NCBI GenBank assembly: GCA_947501315.1
Contig: CANMXH010000164.1
Coordinates: 1 to 5,094, forward strand
Length of the DNA stretch: 5,094 nucleotides
Reading direction: 5' to 3'
From: Caulobacteraceae bacterium
GTDB lineage: Bacteria; Pseudomonadota; Alphaproteobacteria; Caulobacterales; Caulobacteraceae
The notes beneath the pieces are model-generated. The model was given only the letters and a program-made list of their open reading frames with translations, did no database searches and was not told the DNA's origin. The position numbers were made by a program, and so were the translations under genes. Below, one piece after another: positions 1 to 5,094 of the stretch; positions within the stretch are counted from its first letter, which is position 1; every line of letters begins with the position of its first letter.

Positions 1-555
1 CAGCAGCATGGCATCGGCATAGCCCCGGGCGTCGGCATAGTGGCGATTGATGGTGCCGATCATGTACAGGCCCGCCGCCTTGGCCTCGGTCGGGGCGGTT
101 TCCGGCGACGGCCGCTTGTAGGGGGCCCAGCACAGGCGGATGCCCTTGCGCTTGGTTTCCGGGTCAAAATAGCTGGGCCAGTCCCAGGCGGCGATGGCGA
201 CATGGACGGTGGTGTTCTGGGCCGGAACGCTGACCTGCTCCGAACCGCGCCAGGCCAGGGGGCGCACATAGGCGTCGGTCAGGCCATTTCGCGCGCAGGT
301 CTCCTTGCAGGCGTCGTTGATCTGCGCCACCGTGAACGGAACACTGAAGTCGAGCACCTCGGCCGAACGGAAGAAGCGGTTCGTGTGTTCCGTCAATTTG
401 AAGATCTGGCCATTATACATTCGTTCGCCCTCGAAGACCGAAGACGCGTAATGCAAGGCGTGGGTCAAAACGTGCACGCGAGCTTCGCGCCAGGGCACAA
501 ATTCGCCGTCAACCCAGATCCAGCCGTCACGATCGTCGATAGGAACGAAGGCCAT
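1..555 (-). CDS. ilvE: Branched-chain amino acid aminotransferase, N-terminal part (runs off left edge)
   Basis: PLP-dependent class IV aminotransferase that moves the amino group between leucine, isoleucine or valine and 2-oxoglutarate in the cytoplasm, the last step of branched-chain amino acid synthesis. The first 185 codons are present and open to the window edge; the family is usually about 290-310 residues, so roughly the last third lies outside. Visible landmarks are VHVLTHALHYASSVFEG at residues 28-43, the AYVRPL strand at 95-100, and EAKAAGLY at 157-164. Lys159 sits where E. coli IlvE has its PLP-binding Lys159. The ATG at 555-553 is preceded by GGGAG (570-566, minus strand) about 10 bases upstream, and the protein starts where homologues start. 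It is divergent from the response regulator gene. The family also contains D-amino acid transaminase and aminodeoxychorismate lyase, but the THALHYASSVFEGER segment and the length before the lysine fit IlvE best. Confidence 0.95.
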   Translation of the reverse strand, partial: MAFVPIDDRDGWIWVDGEFVPWREARVHVLTHALHYASSVFEGERMYNGQIFKLTEHTNRFFRSAEVLDFSVPFTVAQINDACKETCARNGLTDAYVRPLAWRGSEQVSVPAQNTTVHVAIAAWDWPSYFDPETKRKGIRLCWAPYKRPSPETAPTEAKAAGLYMIGTINRHYADARGYADAMLL

Positions 556-584
556 TGAATATCGTCTCCCGCGCTGATCACCGG

Positions 585-613
585 GTTAGAGCCGTCGCAA
601 TCGTTCAGGTCAA
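585..613 (-). promoter_or_regulatory. Candidate sigma-70-type promoter for ilvE
   Basis: On the minus strand TTGACC (613-608) is followed after exactly 17 bases by TCTAAC (590-585). This matches 5 of 6 bases of the -35 consensus and 4 of 6 of the -10 consensus. A start site near 578 would give a leader of about 23 bases carrying the ilvE ribosome binding site. The match was found by eye; promoter strength and start site are inference. Confidence 0.45.
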
Positions 614-623
614 CGCCTGGACG
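602..623. promoter_or_regulatory. Imperfect inverted repeat, possible operator
   Basis: CGTTCAGG (602-609) and CCTGGACG (616-623) are inverted copies with 7 of 8 positions matching, separated by 6 bases. The element overlaps the candidate ilvE -35 box (613-608) and lies 21 bases before the response regulator ATG, so a bound protein could affect both divergent genes. A chance match of this size is possible, and OmpR-family regulators more often bind direct repeats. The binding protein is unknown. Confidence 0.25.
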
Positions 624-643
624 CGCTGTTCGGTCGCTTCGGC

Positions 644-1375
644 ATGAGCGATGTTCGCTCCCACGGCCGGTCCGGCCCGGTAGCCGGTGCCGGTGCCGGT
701 CGCCATCTGCTGGTCGTCGATGATGATGACCGCATCCGCGAACTGCTGAAGGAGTTCCTCGCCCGTGAAGGGTATCGCGTCACCGGCGCGGCCCATGCCG
801 CCGCCGCCAGACGCCTGATGGAGCTGATCGAGTTCGACCTGGTGGTGCTGGACGTGATGATGCCGGGCGAGAGCGGCTTCGACCTGACCACCTGGGTGCG
901 CTCCAAGGCCGAGACGTCGAAAACGCCCGTCCTGCTGCTGACCGCGCGCGGCGACCCCGCCGACCGGATCGAGGGCCTGTCGCGCGGTGCGGACGACTAT
1001 ATGTCCAAGCCGTTCGACCCGCGTGAACTGGCCTTGCGCGTCGACGCCATCCTGCGGCGCACCGGCGGCAAGCCCCTGACGCCGCGCGAGATCAAGCTGG
1101 GTCCGGCGGTGTTCGACATGGAGCGGCTGGAGCTCATGCGCGACGGCAAGCTGCAGCGGCTCACCGAGGCCGAGGCACAGCTTCTGAAAACCCTGGCCAT
1201 TCACGCCCACGCCGCCGTGGAACGCATGAGCCTCTCTCCCGATACCGCCGACATCACCGGCCGTGCGGTGGACGTGCAGGTCACCCGCCTGCGCCGCAAG
1301 CTGGAGGCGGACCCCAAGAACCCGCGCTATCTCCAGACCGTGCGCGGCGTCGGCTACATGCTGGCCCCGGACTGA
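644..1375 (+). CDS. OmpR-family two-component response regulator (PetR-like)
   Basis: Cytoplasmic transcription regulator of 243 residues. The receiver domain covers about residues 21-138: acidic pocket D26/D27 in LLVVDDDD, phospho-acceptor D70 in VVLDVMMPG, T100 in LLLTAR, and K122 in KPFDP. The C-terminal winged helix covers about 150-242, with recognition-helix segment AVDVQVTRLRRKLE (208-221) and the YLQTVRGVGYML wing (229-240). All key phosphorelay residues are present. The wording of both domains resembles alphaproteobacterial PetR and E. coli OmpR. The kinase gene follows after 7 bases and is its likely partner. Before the receiver lies an unusual 20-residue Gly/Ala-rich leader containing three GCCGGT repeats. 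No clear Shine-Dalgarno precedes the ATG. The frame stays open upstream to 590 but holds no ATG, GTG or TTG, so 644 is the first usable start. Target genes cannot be read from the sequence. Confidence 0.93.
   Translation: MSDVRSHGRSGPVAGAGAGRHLLVVDDDDRIRELLKEFLAREGYRVTGAAHAAAARRLMELIEFDLVVLDVMMPGESGFDLTTWVRSKAETSKTPVLLLTARGDPADRIEGLSRGADDYMSKPFDPRELALRVDAILRRTGGKPLTPREIKLGPAVFDMERLELMRDGKLQRLTEAEAQLLKTLAIHAHAAVERMSLSPDTADITGRAVDVQVTRLRRKLEADPKNPRYLQTVRGVGYMLAPD
683..700 (+). repeat. Three tandem copies of GCCGGT in the regulator N-terminus
   Basis: GCCGGT occurs three times in a row without mismatch and encodes residues 14-19, Ala-Gly repeated three times. The unit is two codons long, so gain or loss of copies would keep the reading frame. 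It lies in the leader before the receiver domain, where length change should be tolerated. Confidence 0.8.
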
Positions 1376-1382
1376 TGCCCCG

Positions 1383-2726
1383 ATGAGGCTGCTGGCCACC
1401 AGCCTGTGGACGCGGTTCCTCAAGCGGCAGCTGCCGACCTCGTTGTGGGGCCGGTCGCTGCTGATCATCGTCCTGCCCGTGCTCGTCATGCAGGTGGCCG
1501 TGACCTGGGCCTTCTTCGACATGCATTGGCAGACGGTGACCGCCCGCCTGTCGGACGGTCTCGCCGGCGACATCGCCTGGGCGGCCGAGAGCTGGCGCGA
1601 TGACCCGACGCCGGAAAACATGGCGGTCATCTCGGAACGGGCCGAACGGTCGATGTCGCTGTCGGTTCAGCTTCGGGACGGTGACACCCTTCCGGCCGAG
1701 AACCGGCGCGGACCCATCGGGGTCGTCGACCGCACCCTGGAAAAAGCCCTGGCGACCCGCCTCGACCAGCCCTTCTGGTTCGATACCACCCGCTACCCGG
1801 CCTATGTCGATATCCGGGTGCAGCAGCCGCAAGGCGTGCTGCGCGTCATTGCCCCGCGCGAACGGGCCGTGGCGACCCAGGCCCATATCTTCGTCCTGTG
1901 GCTGACCATCGCCACCGTCCTGTTGATGAGCGTCGCCATCCTGTTCATTCGCAACCAGGTGCGCGCCATCGAGCGCCTGGCCGACGCAGCCGAGGCCTTC
2001 GGCCGGGGCGAGACCAGCGAGAATTTCAAGCCGCATGGCGCACGCGAGGTCCGCGCCGCCGCCAATGCCTTCCTCGCCATGCGCGAACGGATCCAGCGCC
2101 ATATCGATCAGCGCACCGCCCTGCTGGCCTCGGTCAGCCACGACCTGCGCACCCCCCTGACCCGACTGCGGCTCGAACTGGCCCTGGCCCCGCCGTTCAA
2201 GCGCTCGAAGGCGATGGAGGGCGATCTCGACGAGATGGAGCATATGATCGATGAATACCTCGCCTTCGCCCGGGGCGAATCCGGTGAGGCGGCGCAGGCG
2301 GTGTCGATCCCGGATCTGCTTGAGGCTGCGGCCGAGGACGGGCGCCGCGCGGGGGCCAAGGTCGAGGTGGACGCCCCCGTCGACCTGACCGCCACCCTGC
2401 GACCGCTGGCGTTCAAGCGCGCCCTGACCAACCTGGCCGGCAATGCCGCCGCCCACGGCGAACACGTCCGTCTCAGCGCCCGTCCCCTGCCCTCCGGCGG
2501 TCTGGAGTTGTCCGTCGAGGACGACGGCCCCGGCATTCCTGAAGACATGCACGAAGAAGCCTTCCGGCCGTTTTCCCGGCTGGACGCCTCGCGCAACCAG
2601 AATCGCAAGGGTGTGGGACTGGGCCTCGCCATCGCCCGGGATGTGGCCCGCGGCCATGGCGGCGATATTACGCTCGAGCGCAGCGACATGGGCGGCCTCC
2701 GCGCCCTGATCCGCCTGCCCGGCTGA
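1383..2726 (+). CDS. EnvZ-like membrane sensor histidine kinase
   Basis: Inner-membrane sensor of 447 residues, the likely partner of the preceding regulator. Order: basic N-terminus, membrane helix about 24-45, periplasmic sensor region about 46-167, second membrane helix about 168-189, HAMP linker about 190-242, dimerisation helix with H-box SVSHDLRTPLTRLRLEL (phospho-acceptor H253), then the ATPase domain. The ATPase shows N-box N350 and N354, G1 box DDGPGIP (380-386), an F-box region around FRPFSRLD (394-401), and G2 box GVGLGLAIA (410-418). The H-box is almost the same as that of EnvZ. All catalytic motifs are intact. The ATG at 1383 was chosen over the open frame upstream (to 1263) because that part overlaps the regulator in another frame and reads as an out-of-frame shadow. 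The start follows the regulator stop by 7 bases with no good ribosome binding site, so translational coupling is likely. The periplasmic region has no recognisable sensor fold and the signal is unknown. Confidence 0.94.
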   Translation: MRLLATSLWTRFLKRQLPTSLWGRSLLIIVLPVLVMQVAVTWAFFDMHWQTVTARLSDGLAGDIAWAAESWRDDPTPENMAVISERAERSMSLSVQLRDGDTLPAENRRGPIGVVDRTLEKALATRLDQPFWFDTTRYPAYVDIRVQQPQGVLRVIAPRERAVATQAHIFVLWLTIATVLLMSVAILFIRNQVRAIERLADAAEAFGRGETSENFKPHGAREVRAAANAFLAMRERIQRHIDQRTALLASVSHDLRTPLTRLRLELALAPPFKRSKAMEGDLDEMEHMIDEYLAFARGESGEAAQAVSIPDLLEAAAEDGRRAGAKVEVDAPVDLTATLRPLAFKRALTNLAGNAAAHGEHVRLSARPLPSGGLELSVEDDGPGIPEDMHEEAFRPFSRLDASRNQNRKGVGLGLAIARDVARGHGGDITLERSDMGGLRALIRLPG

Positions 2727-2730
2727 TATT

Positions 2731-2820
2731 CCTCCCCGATCTGGGGAGGGGGACCGCGAAGCGGTGGAGGGGTGCCGGCGGCCAGAGCCCCTCCACCACG
2801 CTGCACGCAGCCCCCTCCCC
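2731..2820. repeat. Nested G/C-rich palindrome, probable dispersed intergenic repeat
   Basis: The spacer after the kinase contains several inverted repeats. CCTCCCC (2731-2737) pairs with GGGGAGG (2743-2749) over a 5-base loop. GGGGAGGGGG (2743-2752) is perfectly complementary to CCCCCTCCCC (2811-2820), and GGTGGAGGGG (2763-2772) to CCCCTCCACC (2788-2797). Two small hairpins sit inside the arms, ACCGC/GCGGT (2753-2765) and GCTGC/GCAGC (2800-2811). The whole could fold as a branched structure or as alternative hairpins. It resembles the C/G-rich palindromic repeats common between genes in Caulobacterales and sphingomonads, though copies elsewhere cannot be checked here. Being directly after the stop, it could end or stabilise the kinase transcript. 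There is no T-tract, so it is not a classic intrinsic terminator. Confidence 0.7.
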
Positions 2821-2890
2821 CGGGCGCTTCGCTGGGCGAGGATTGCGAAACGACGCCGGAAGGCCCACCTTCGATCCAGACAGCGTTTTC

Positions 2891-2896
2891 GGAGGA
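2891..2896 (+). promoter_or_regulatory. Strong ribosome binding site for the exported protein gene
   Basis: GGAGGA ends 4 bases before the ATG at 2901. It is the best Shine-Dalgarno in the window and fixes this start, although the frame stays open upstream to 2772. The ATG also places a signal peptide exactly at the N-terminus. Confidence 0.8.
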
Positions 2897-2900
2897 TATC

Positions 2901-3401
2901 ATGCGTAAACTCGCCTTCTTCGCACCGCTCGCCGCCGTTCTGGCGTTCGGCGCCGCCCCGGCCATGGCCGAGCCCGCCCTGATCAGCGTCAGCCTCGGTC
3001 CTGACCTCAAGGAAAAGGCTGAGGAACTGGGCCCGCGCGAGGTCCAGGACCAGGCCGATCGACTGGCCGAACTGGTCGGACGCGCCCTCGCCCGCGACCG
3101 CGACGGCGACCTTGACGGGGCCCGGATCGAACTGGTGCTTACCGACCTGCGGCCGAACCGGCCGACGTTCCGGCAACTGGCCGACCGCCCCGGCCTTGAC
3201 GGCTATCACAGCCGTTCGATCGGCGGGGCCGCCATCGAGGGCCAGATCACGACCGCCGACGGCCGCACCCTGCCGGTCCGCTATGACTGGTTTTCCAGCA
3301 GCCTGTCGGATGTTGTCGGGATCGATACCTGGTCCGACGCAGACCGGGCCTATCGCCGGCTGGCCGAGAACCTGGCCGACGGCCGGTACGCGTCCCGCTA
3401 A
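2901..3401 (+). CDS. Exported protein of unknown function
   Basis: A 166-residue protein with a clear Sec signal peptide: MRK, a hydrophobic stretch about 4-19, and a likely signal peptidase I site after AMA at 21-23. The mature protein of about 143 residues is periplasmic or secreted. It has no cysteine, no lipobox and no further membrane segment. I cannot assign a family. Visible parts are a charged helical region (34-65), a strand-like IELVLTDLRPNRPTFRQL (76-93), SIGGAAIEG (106-114), DGRTLPVRYDWFSS (120-133), and TWSDADRAYRRLAENLA (143-159). The middle and end read like a compact alpha/beta domain seen in small uncharacterised proteins of alphaproteobacteria, but this is from memory. It lies 174 bases after the kinase, behind the palindrome, so it may be transcribed separately. 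No convincing promoter was found. Its TAA overlaps the proC stop codon on the other strand. Confidence 0.85.
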   Translation: MRKLAFFAPLAAVLAFGAAPAMAEPALISVSLGPDLKEKAEELGPREVQDQADRLAELVGRALARDRDGDLDGARIELVLTDLRPNRPTFRQLADRPGLDGYHSRSIGGAAIEGQITTADGRTLPVRYDWFSSSLSDVVGIDTWSDADRAYRRLAENLADGRYASR

Positions 3402-4198
3402 AGGGAGCGCGCCCGCTTGACGGCGGCCCTGACCGCGGCCCCGGCCGCCCGGTTGAGGTCGCCGCTCGTGGCCATGGCGTCCAGCCCCGCCCGGGTGGTG
3501 CCACCCGGCGAGGCGATACGCCCGATCAGCGTATCCAGCGACTCGCCCGTCTCGATCCCCGCCCCGGCCGACCGCAGGGCACCACGCGCCAGTCGGATCG
3601 CCGCATCCCCGGACAGGCCTTCCGCCTCTCCCGCCCGCGCCAGGGCCTGGACAAAGGCATGGATGAAGGCCGGTGCCGAGCCCGCCGTCGCGGTGGCGAC
3701 ATCGATGTCCGCTTCCTGATCAAGGTCCACGACCTCGGCCATGGCTGAAAACAGGGCACGCGCCCTCTCGCGGGCAAGGTCGTGCTCACACCAGAGGCCC
3801 GCCACACCGCGCCCCTGTGCGACCGCCGTGGTGGGCATGACCCGCGCGGTCGGGCGGCCGGTCAGGGCGCTGATCTCCGCCGCGGCCACACCAGCCATCA
3901 CCGAGACAATCACGGATTCCGCATTCAGCGCGCCGGCCAGGGGGGCGAGCGCCTCACGCCATTTCACCGGCTTGACCGCCACCACCAGCGTTCGCGCCTC
4001 CGCCAGGGCGGCCAGGGGTGGATTGACCAGCGCCCCCTGCGCCCGCGCCGCCTCTGCGGCCGGCTTGTCCGACGGTGTCAGAATGATCAACTCGGATGCC
4101 GCGACGGCACCGGTCGTCAGCCAGCCCTCAAGCAGGGCCGAACCCAGCCGGCCACACCCGACAAGGACCACGGGTCCGGTTCCGACCGGCGTCCCCAT
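3398..4198 (-). CDS. proC: Pyrroline-5-carboxylate reductase
   Basis: Cytoplasmic NAD(P)H enzyme that reduces 1-pyrroline-5-carboxylate to L-proline. At 266 residues it has normal family length. The N-terminal Rossmann domain starts with VVLVGCGRLGSALLEGW (10-26, glycine-rich dinucleotide loop) and includes VVAVKP (72-77). The C-terminal helical dimer domain shows ATAGSAPAFIHAFVQALA (170-187) and the signature IASPGGTTRAGLDAM (228-242), with the paired threonines that contact substrate in this family. Small departures from the usual wording are MPTTA (121-125) where most members have MPNTP, and AGSAPA where SGSGPA is usual. The ATG is 4 bases beyond the stop of the YbjN gene. The only upstream GAGG is too close (2 bases) for a good ribosome binding site, so coupled translation is likely. 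The 3' end converges on the exported protein gene with overlapping stops. Confidence 0.94.
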   Translation of the reverse strand: MGTPVGTGPVVLVGCGRLGSALLEGWLTTGAVAASELIILTPSDKPAAEAARAQGALVNPPLAALAEARTLVVAVKPVKWREALAPLAGALNAESVIVSVMAGVAAAEISALTGRPTARVMPTTAVAQGRGVAGLWCEHDLARERARALFSAMAEVVDLDQEADIDVATATAGSAPAFIHAFVQALARAGEAEGLSGDAAIRLARGALRSAGAGIETGESLDTLIGRIASPGGTTRAGLDAMATSGDLNRAAGAAVRAAVKRARSL

Positions 4199-4202
4199 GG
4201 CC

Positions 4203-4706
4203 TCAGGCCGTGCCGACGGTCTCGAACAGGCAGGAATCGATCGCCTCCTGCGGCTTCTTGTTGCCGCGGATCATGAAATCGAAGGCCGGATAGTAGCGGT
4301 CCGCCGCCTCGACCGCGGCATCGATCATGGAGGCCGCCTGTGCCAGGGTCGGGCGCTCACCCATCGGCAAGGCCAGCGAATGGCGGAAGACGATCTCGCC
4401 ATCCTCGGCCCAGACCTCGAAATGGCCCATCCAGGTCCGCTGGTTGATCAGGCCGACCAGCTCATAGGCCGCGGCACGGCGGGCCCGGGACGCCTGCAGG
4501 TCCAGGGCGCAGCACAGCTGAAGGCAGTCGCCCTCCGGCCTCCAGGCGAACCACAGCTCGTAATCCTTCCAGTCACCGGCGAGCGCAAAGGCCAGATCGC
4601 CTTCGTCGGTCCGGTCGAACGGCAGGTTTTCGGCCACCAGCACATGCTCCACTACATCGAGAGGATCGTAGGGCACATCGACTTGTTCGGGCCGTGCAAT
4701 GTCCAT
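4203..4706 (-). CDS. YbjN domain-containing protein
   Basis: A 167-residue soluble protein with no signal peptide or membrane segment. It matches the alphaproteobacterial form of the YbjN family: N-terminal VPYDPLDVVEHVLVAENLPFD-like start (about 11-31), a beta-rich middle with WKDYELWFAW (46-55) and a cysteine-containing strand (CLQLCCALDL, 61-70), then LINQRTWMGHFEVWAE (86-101) and a C-terminal helix ending YYPAFDFMIRG (138-148). YbjN proteins have a fold like type III secretion chaperones. The E. coli member affects motility and stress when its level is changed, but no biochemical role is settled. The start has GGAG (4718-4715, minus strand) 8 bases upstream. It lies 64 bases after the BMFP gene and 4 bases before proC, so it is probably co-transcribed with proC. 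The link to proline synthesis may only reflect shared transcription. Confidence 0.88.
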   Translation of the reverse strand: MDIARPEQVDVPYDPLDVVEHVLVAENLPFDRTDEGDLAFALAGDWKDYELWFAWRPEGDCLQLCCALDLQASRARRAAAYELVGLINQRTWMGHFEVWAEDGEIVFRHSLALPMGERPTLAQAASMIDAAVEAADRYYPAFDFMIRGNKKPQEAIDSCLFETVGTA

Positions 4707-4770
4707 CAGGCAGTCTCCGGGCGCGACTCACACCCTGTCGTCGGACCGTAGGCGGGTTCGCAGATTCGGC

Positions 4771-5058
4771 TCAACCGACTGCGTCCCCAGAGGGAACGCG
4801 CCCTGTGGACGTTCCCGTGGCAGGCTTCTTCACCATCTTGGCAGGCGACCCAAGCGCCGCGACTTCGGCCCGCAGGGCGGCAATTTCGGCCTTGAGGGCG
4901 TCGAACTCGTCGCGCCGCACCAGATCGAGGTCGGCGGCCATGCGGTCGGTCCCGGCGCGAAACGCGGTCTTCGCCTCCTCCCCCGCGGCCTGGGCCAGGC
5001 CCATCGCCCCGGTTGTCAGCTTGGCGAACTCGTCGAGAAGGGGATTGCGGGTCTGCAT
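4771..5058 (-). CDS. BMFP-domain coiled-coil protein, UbiK-like accessory factor
   Basis: A 95-residue protein of the BMFP / YqiC family. The N-terminal amphipathic segment MQTRNPLLDEFAKLTTGAMG (1-20) is typical, followed by a helix (21-45) and a coiled coil EFDALKAEIAALRAEVAAL (51-69). The tail from 71 is Lys/Thr/Gly/Ser-rich and probably disordered. Members form trimers that interact with membranes; the Brucella protein is membrane-fusogenic in vitro and the enterobacterial UbiK assists aerobic ubiquinone synthesis. Alphaproteobacterial members are only distantly similar to E. coli UbiK, so that role is inference. The ATG has GGAGA (5068-5064, minus strand) 5 bases upstream. It is the first gene of the leftward BMFP-ybjN-proC set visible here. 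Its promoter would lie at or beyond the right edge. Confidence 0.85.
   Translation of the reverse strand: MQTRNPLLDEFAKLTTGAMGLAQAAGEEAKTAFRAGTDRMAADLDLVRRDEFDALKAEIAALRAEVAALGSPAKMVKKPATGTSTGRVPSGDAVG
4783..4816. repeat. Two competing inverted repeats in the 3' end of the BMFP gene
   Basis: GGGAACG (4792-4798) and CGTTCCC (4810-4816) are perfect inverted copies with an 11-base loop. GTCCCCAG (4783-4790) and CTGTGGAC (4803-4810) pair at 7 of 8 positions and overlap the first pair, so only one hairpin can form at a time. They fall inside coding DNA for the low-complexity tail, just before the stop codon. No T-tract follows, and chance pairing in GC-rich DNA is possible. Confidence 0.3.
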
Positions 5059-5094
5059 GGGATTCTCCGACTCGAAACAGCGAGCGTCATTAAC
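5059..5094 (-). promoter_or_regulatory. Upstream region of the BMFP gene with two GANTC sites
   Basis: The 36 bases before the BMFP start hold the ribosome binding site and two GANTC motifs, GATTC (5061-5065) and GACTC (5069-5073), 8 bases apart start to start. GANTC is the target of the cell-cycle-regulated methylase CcrM in alphaproteobacteria. GTTAAT (5094-5089, minus strand) could be a weak -10 box, but its -35 would lie outside the window. Confidence 0.35.

Noticed and set aside
40..558. A 172-codon plus-strand open frame over ilvE
   Set aside because: The minus strand encodes clear IlvE motifs including the PLP lysine; the plus frame is Gly/Arg-rich shadow sequence.
605..1630. A 341-codon open frame on the minus strand opposite the response regulator
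   Set aside because: The opposite strand holds complete receiver and winged-helix motifs; this frame shows no domain and no ribosome binding site.
2843..2875. Possible promoter for the exported protein gene (TTGCGA as -35)
   Set aside because: No acceptable -10 box occurs 16-19 bases downstream; the nearest TTCGAT is 21 bases away.
3096..3131. DxDxD calcium-loop-like segment (residues 66-77) in the exported protein
   Set aside because: Asp at loop positions 1, 3, 5 and Glu at 12 fit an EF-hand, but the usual Gly at 6 and hydrophobic residue at 8 are missing and there is no second loop or flanking helix pattern.
1281..3209. A 642-codon open frame on the minus strand opposite the kinase and exported protein gene
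   Set aside because: It runs across two well-supported genes and the palindrome, has low-complexity Gly/Arg/Gln-rich composition with no recognisable domain, and is a typical shadow in GC-rich DNA.
3741..4751. A 336-codon plus-strand open frame across proC and the YbjN gene
   Set aside because: It crosses two real genes and their junction, and has Ala/Arg-rich composition with no domain.
4745..4774. Possible promoter for the YbjN gene on the minus strand (TTGAGC, 18 bases, TACGGT)
   Set aside because: The -10 matches only 3 of 6 consensus bases, and the 64-base gap is compatible with read-through from the BMFP gene.
5090..5094. TTAAC at the right edge as a CtrA half-site
   Set aside because: Only one half is visible and the matching half would fall outside the window.

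Overview
The window is GC-rich, almost entirely coding DNA from what looks like an alphaproteobacterium. The gene content, protein style and a G/C-rich palindromic intergenic element suggest Caulobacterales, probably Brevundimonas or a relative. This is an inference from sequence style; no marker gene is present to prove it. Seven genes are supported. No RNA gene, CRISPR array, insertion sequence or prophage gene was seen, and no gene-free stretch exceeds about 175 bases.

Left part (1-2726): the 5' portion of ilvE (branched-chain aminotransferase) runs off the left edge on the minus strand. An 88-base divergent spacer separates it from a plus-strand two-component operon, an OmpR-family response regulator followed 7 bases later by an EnvZ-like membrane histidine kinase. 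The spacer holds a good candidate ilvE promoter and an imperfect inverted repeat that overlaps its -35 element.

Middle (2727-3401): a nested G/C-rich palindrome lies just after the kinase stop. It is followed by a gene with a strong ribosome binding site that encodes a small exported protein of unknown function. Its stop codon overlaps the stop codon of proC, which converges from the other strand.

Right part (3398-5058, minus strand): transcribed right to left are a BMFP-domain (UbiK-like) coiled-coil protein, a YbjN-domain protein, and proC (pyrroline-5-carboxylate reductase, last step of proline synthesis). YbjN and proC are 4 bases apart and are probably translated together. GANTC sites, the target of the cell-cycle methylase CcrM in this group, are clustered in the two upstream regions of this gene set.

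The window is mostly housekeeping and signalling. The least explained items are the exported protein, the nested palindrome, the divergent ilvE/regulator spacer and the GANTC clustering. No convincing new multi-gene system was found.
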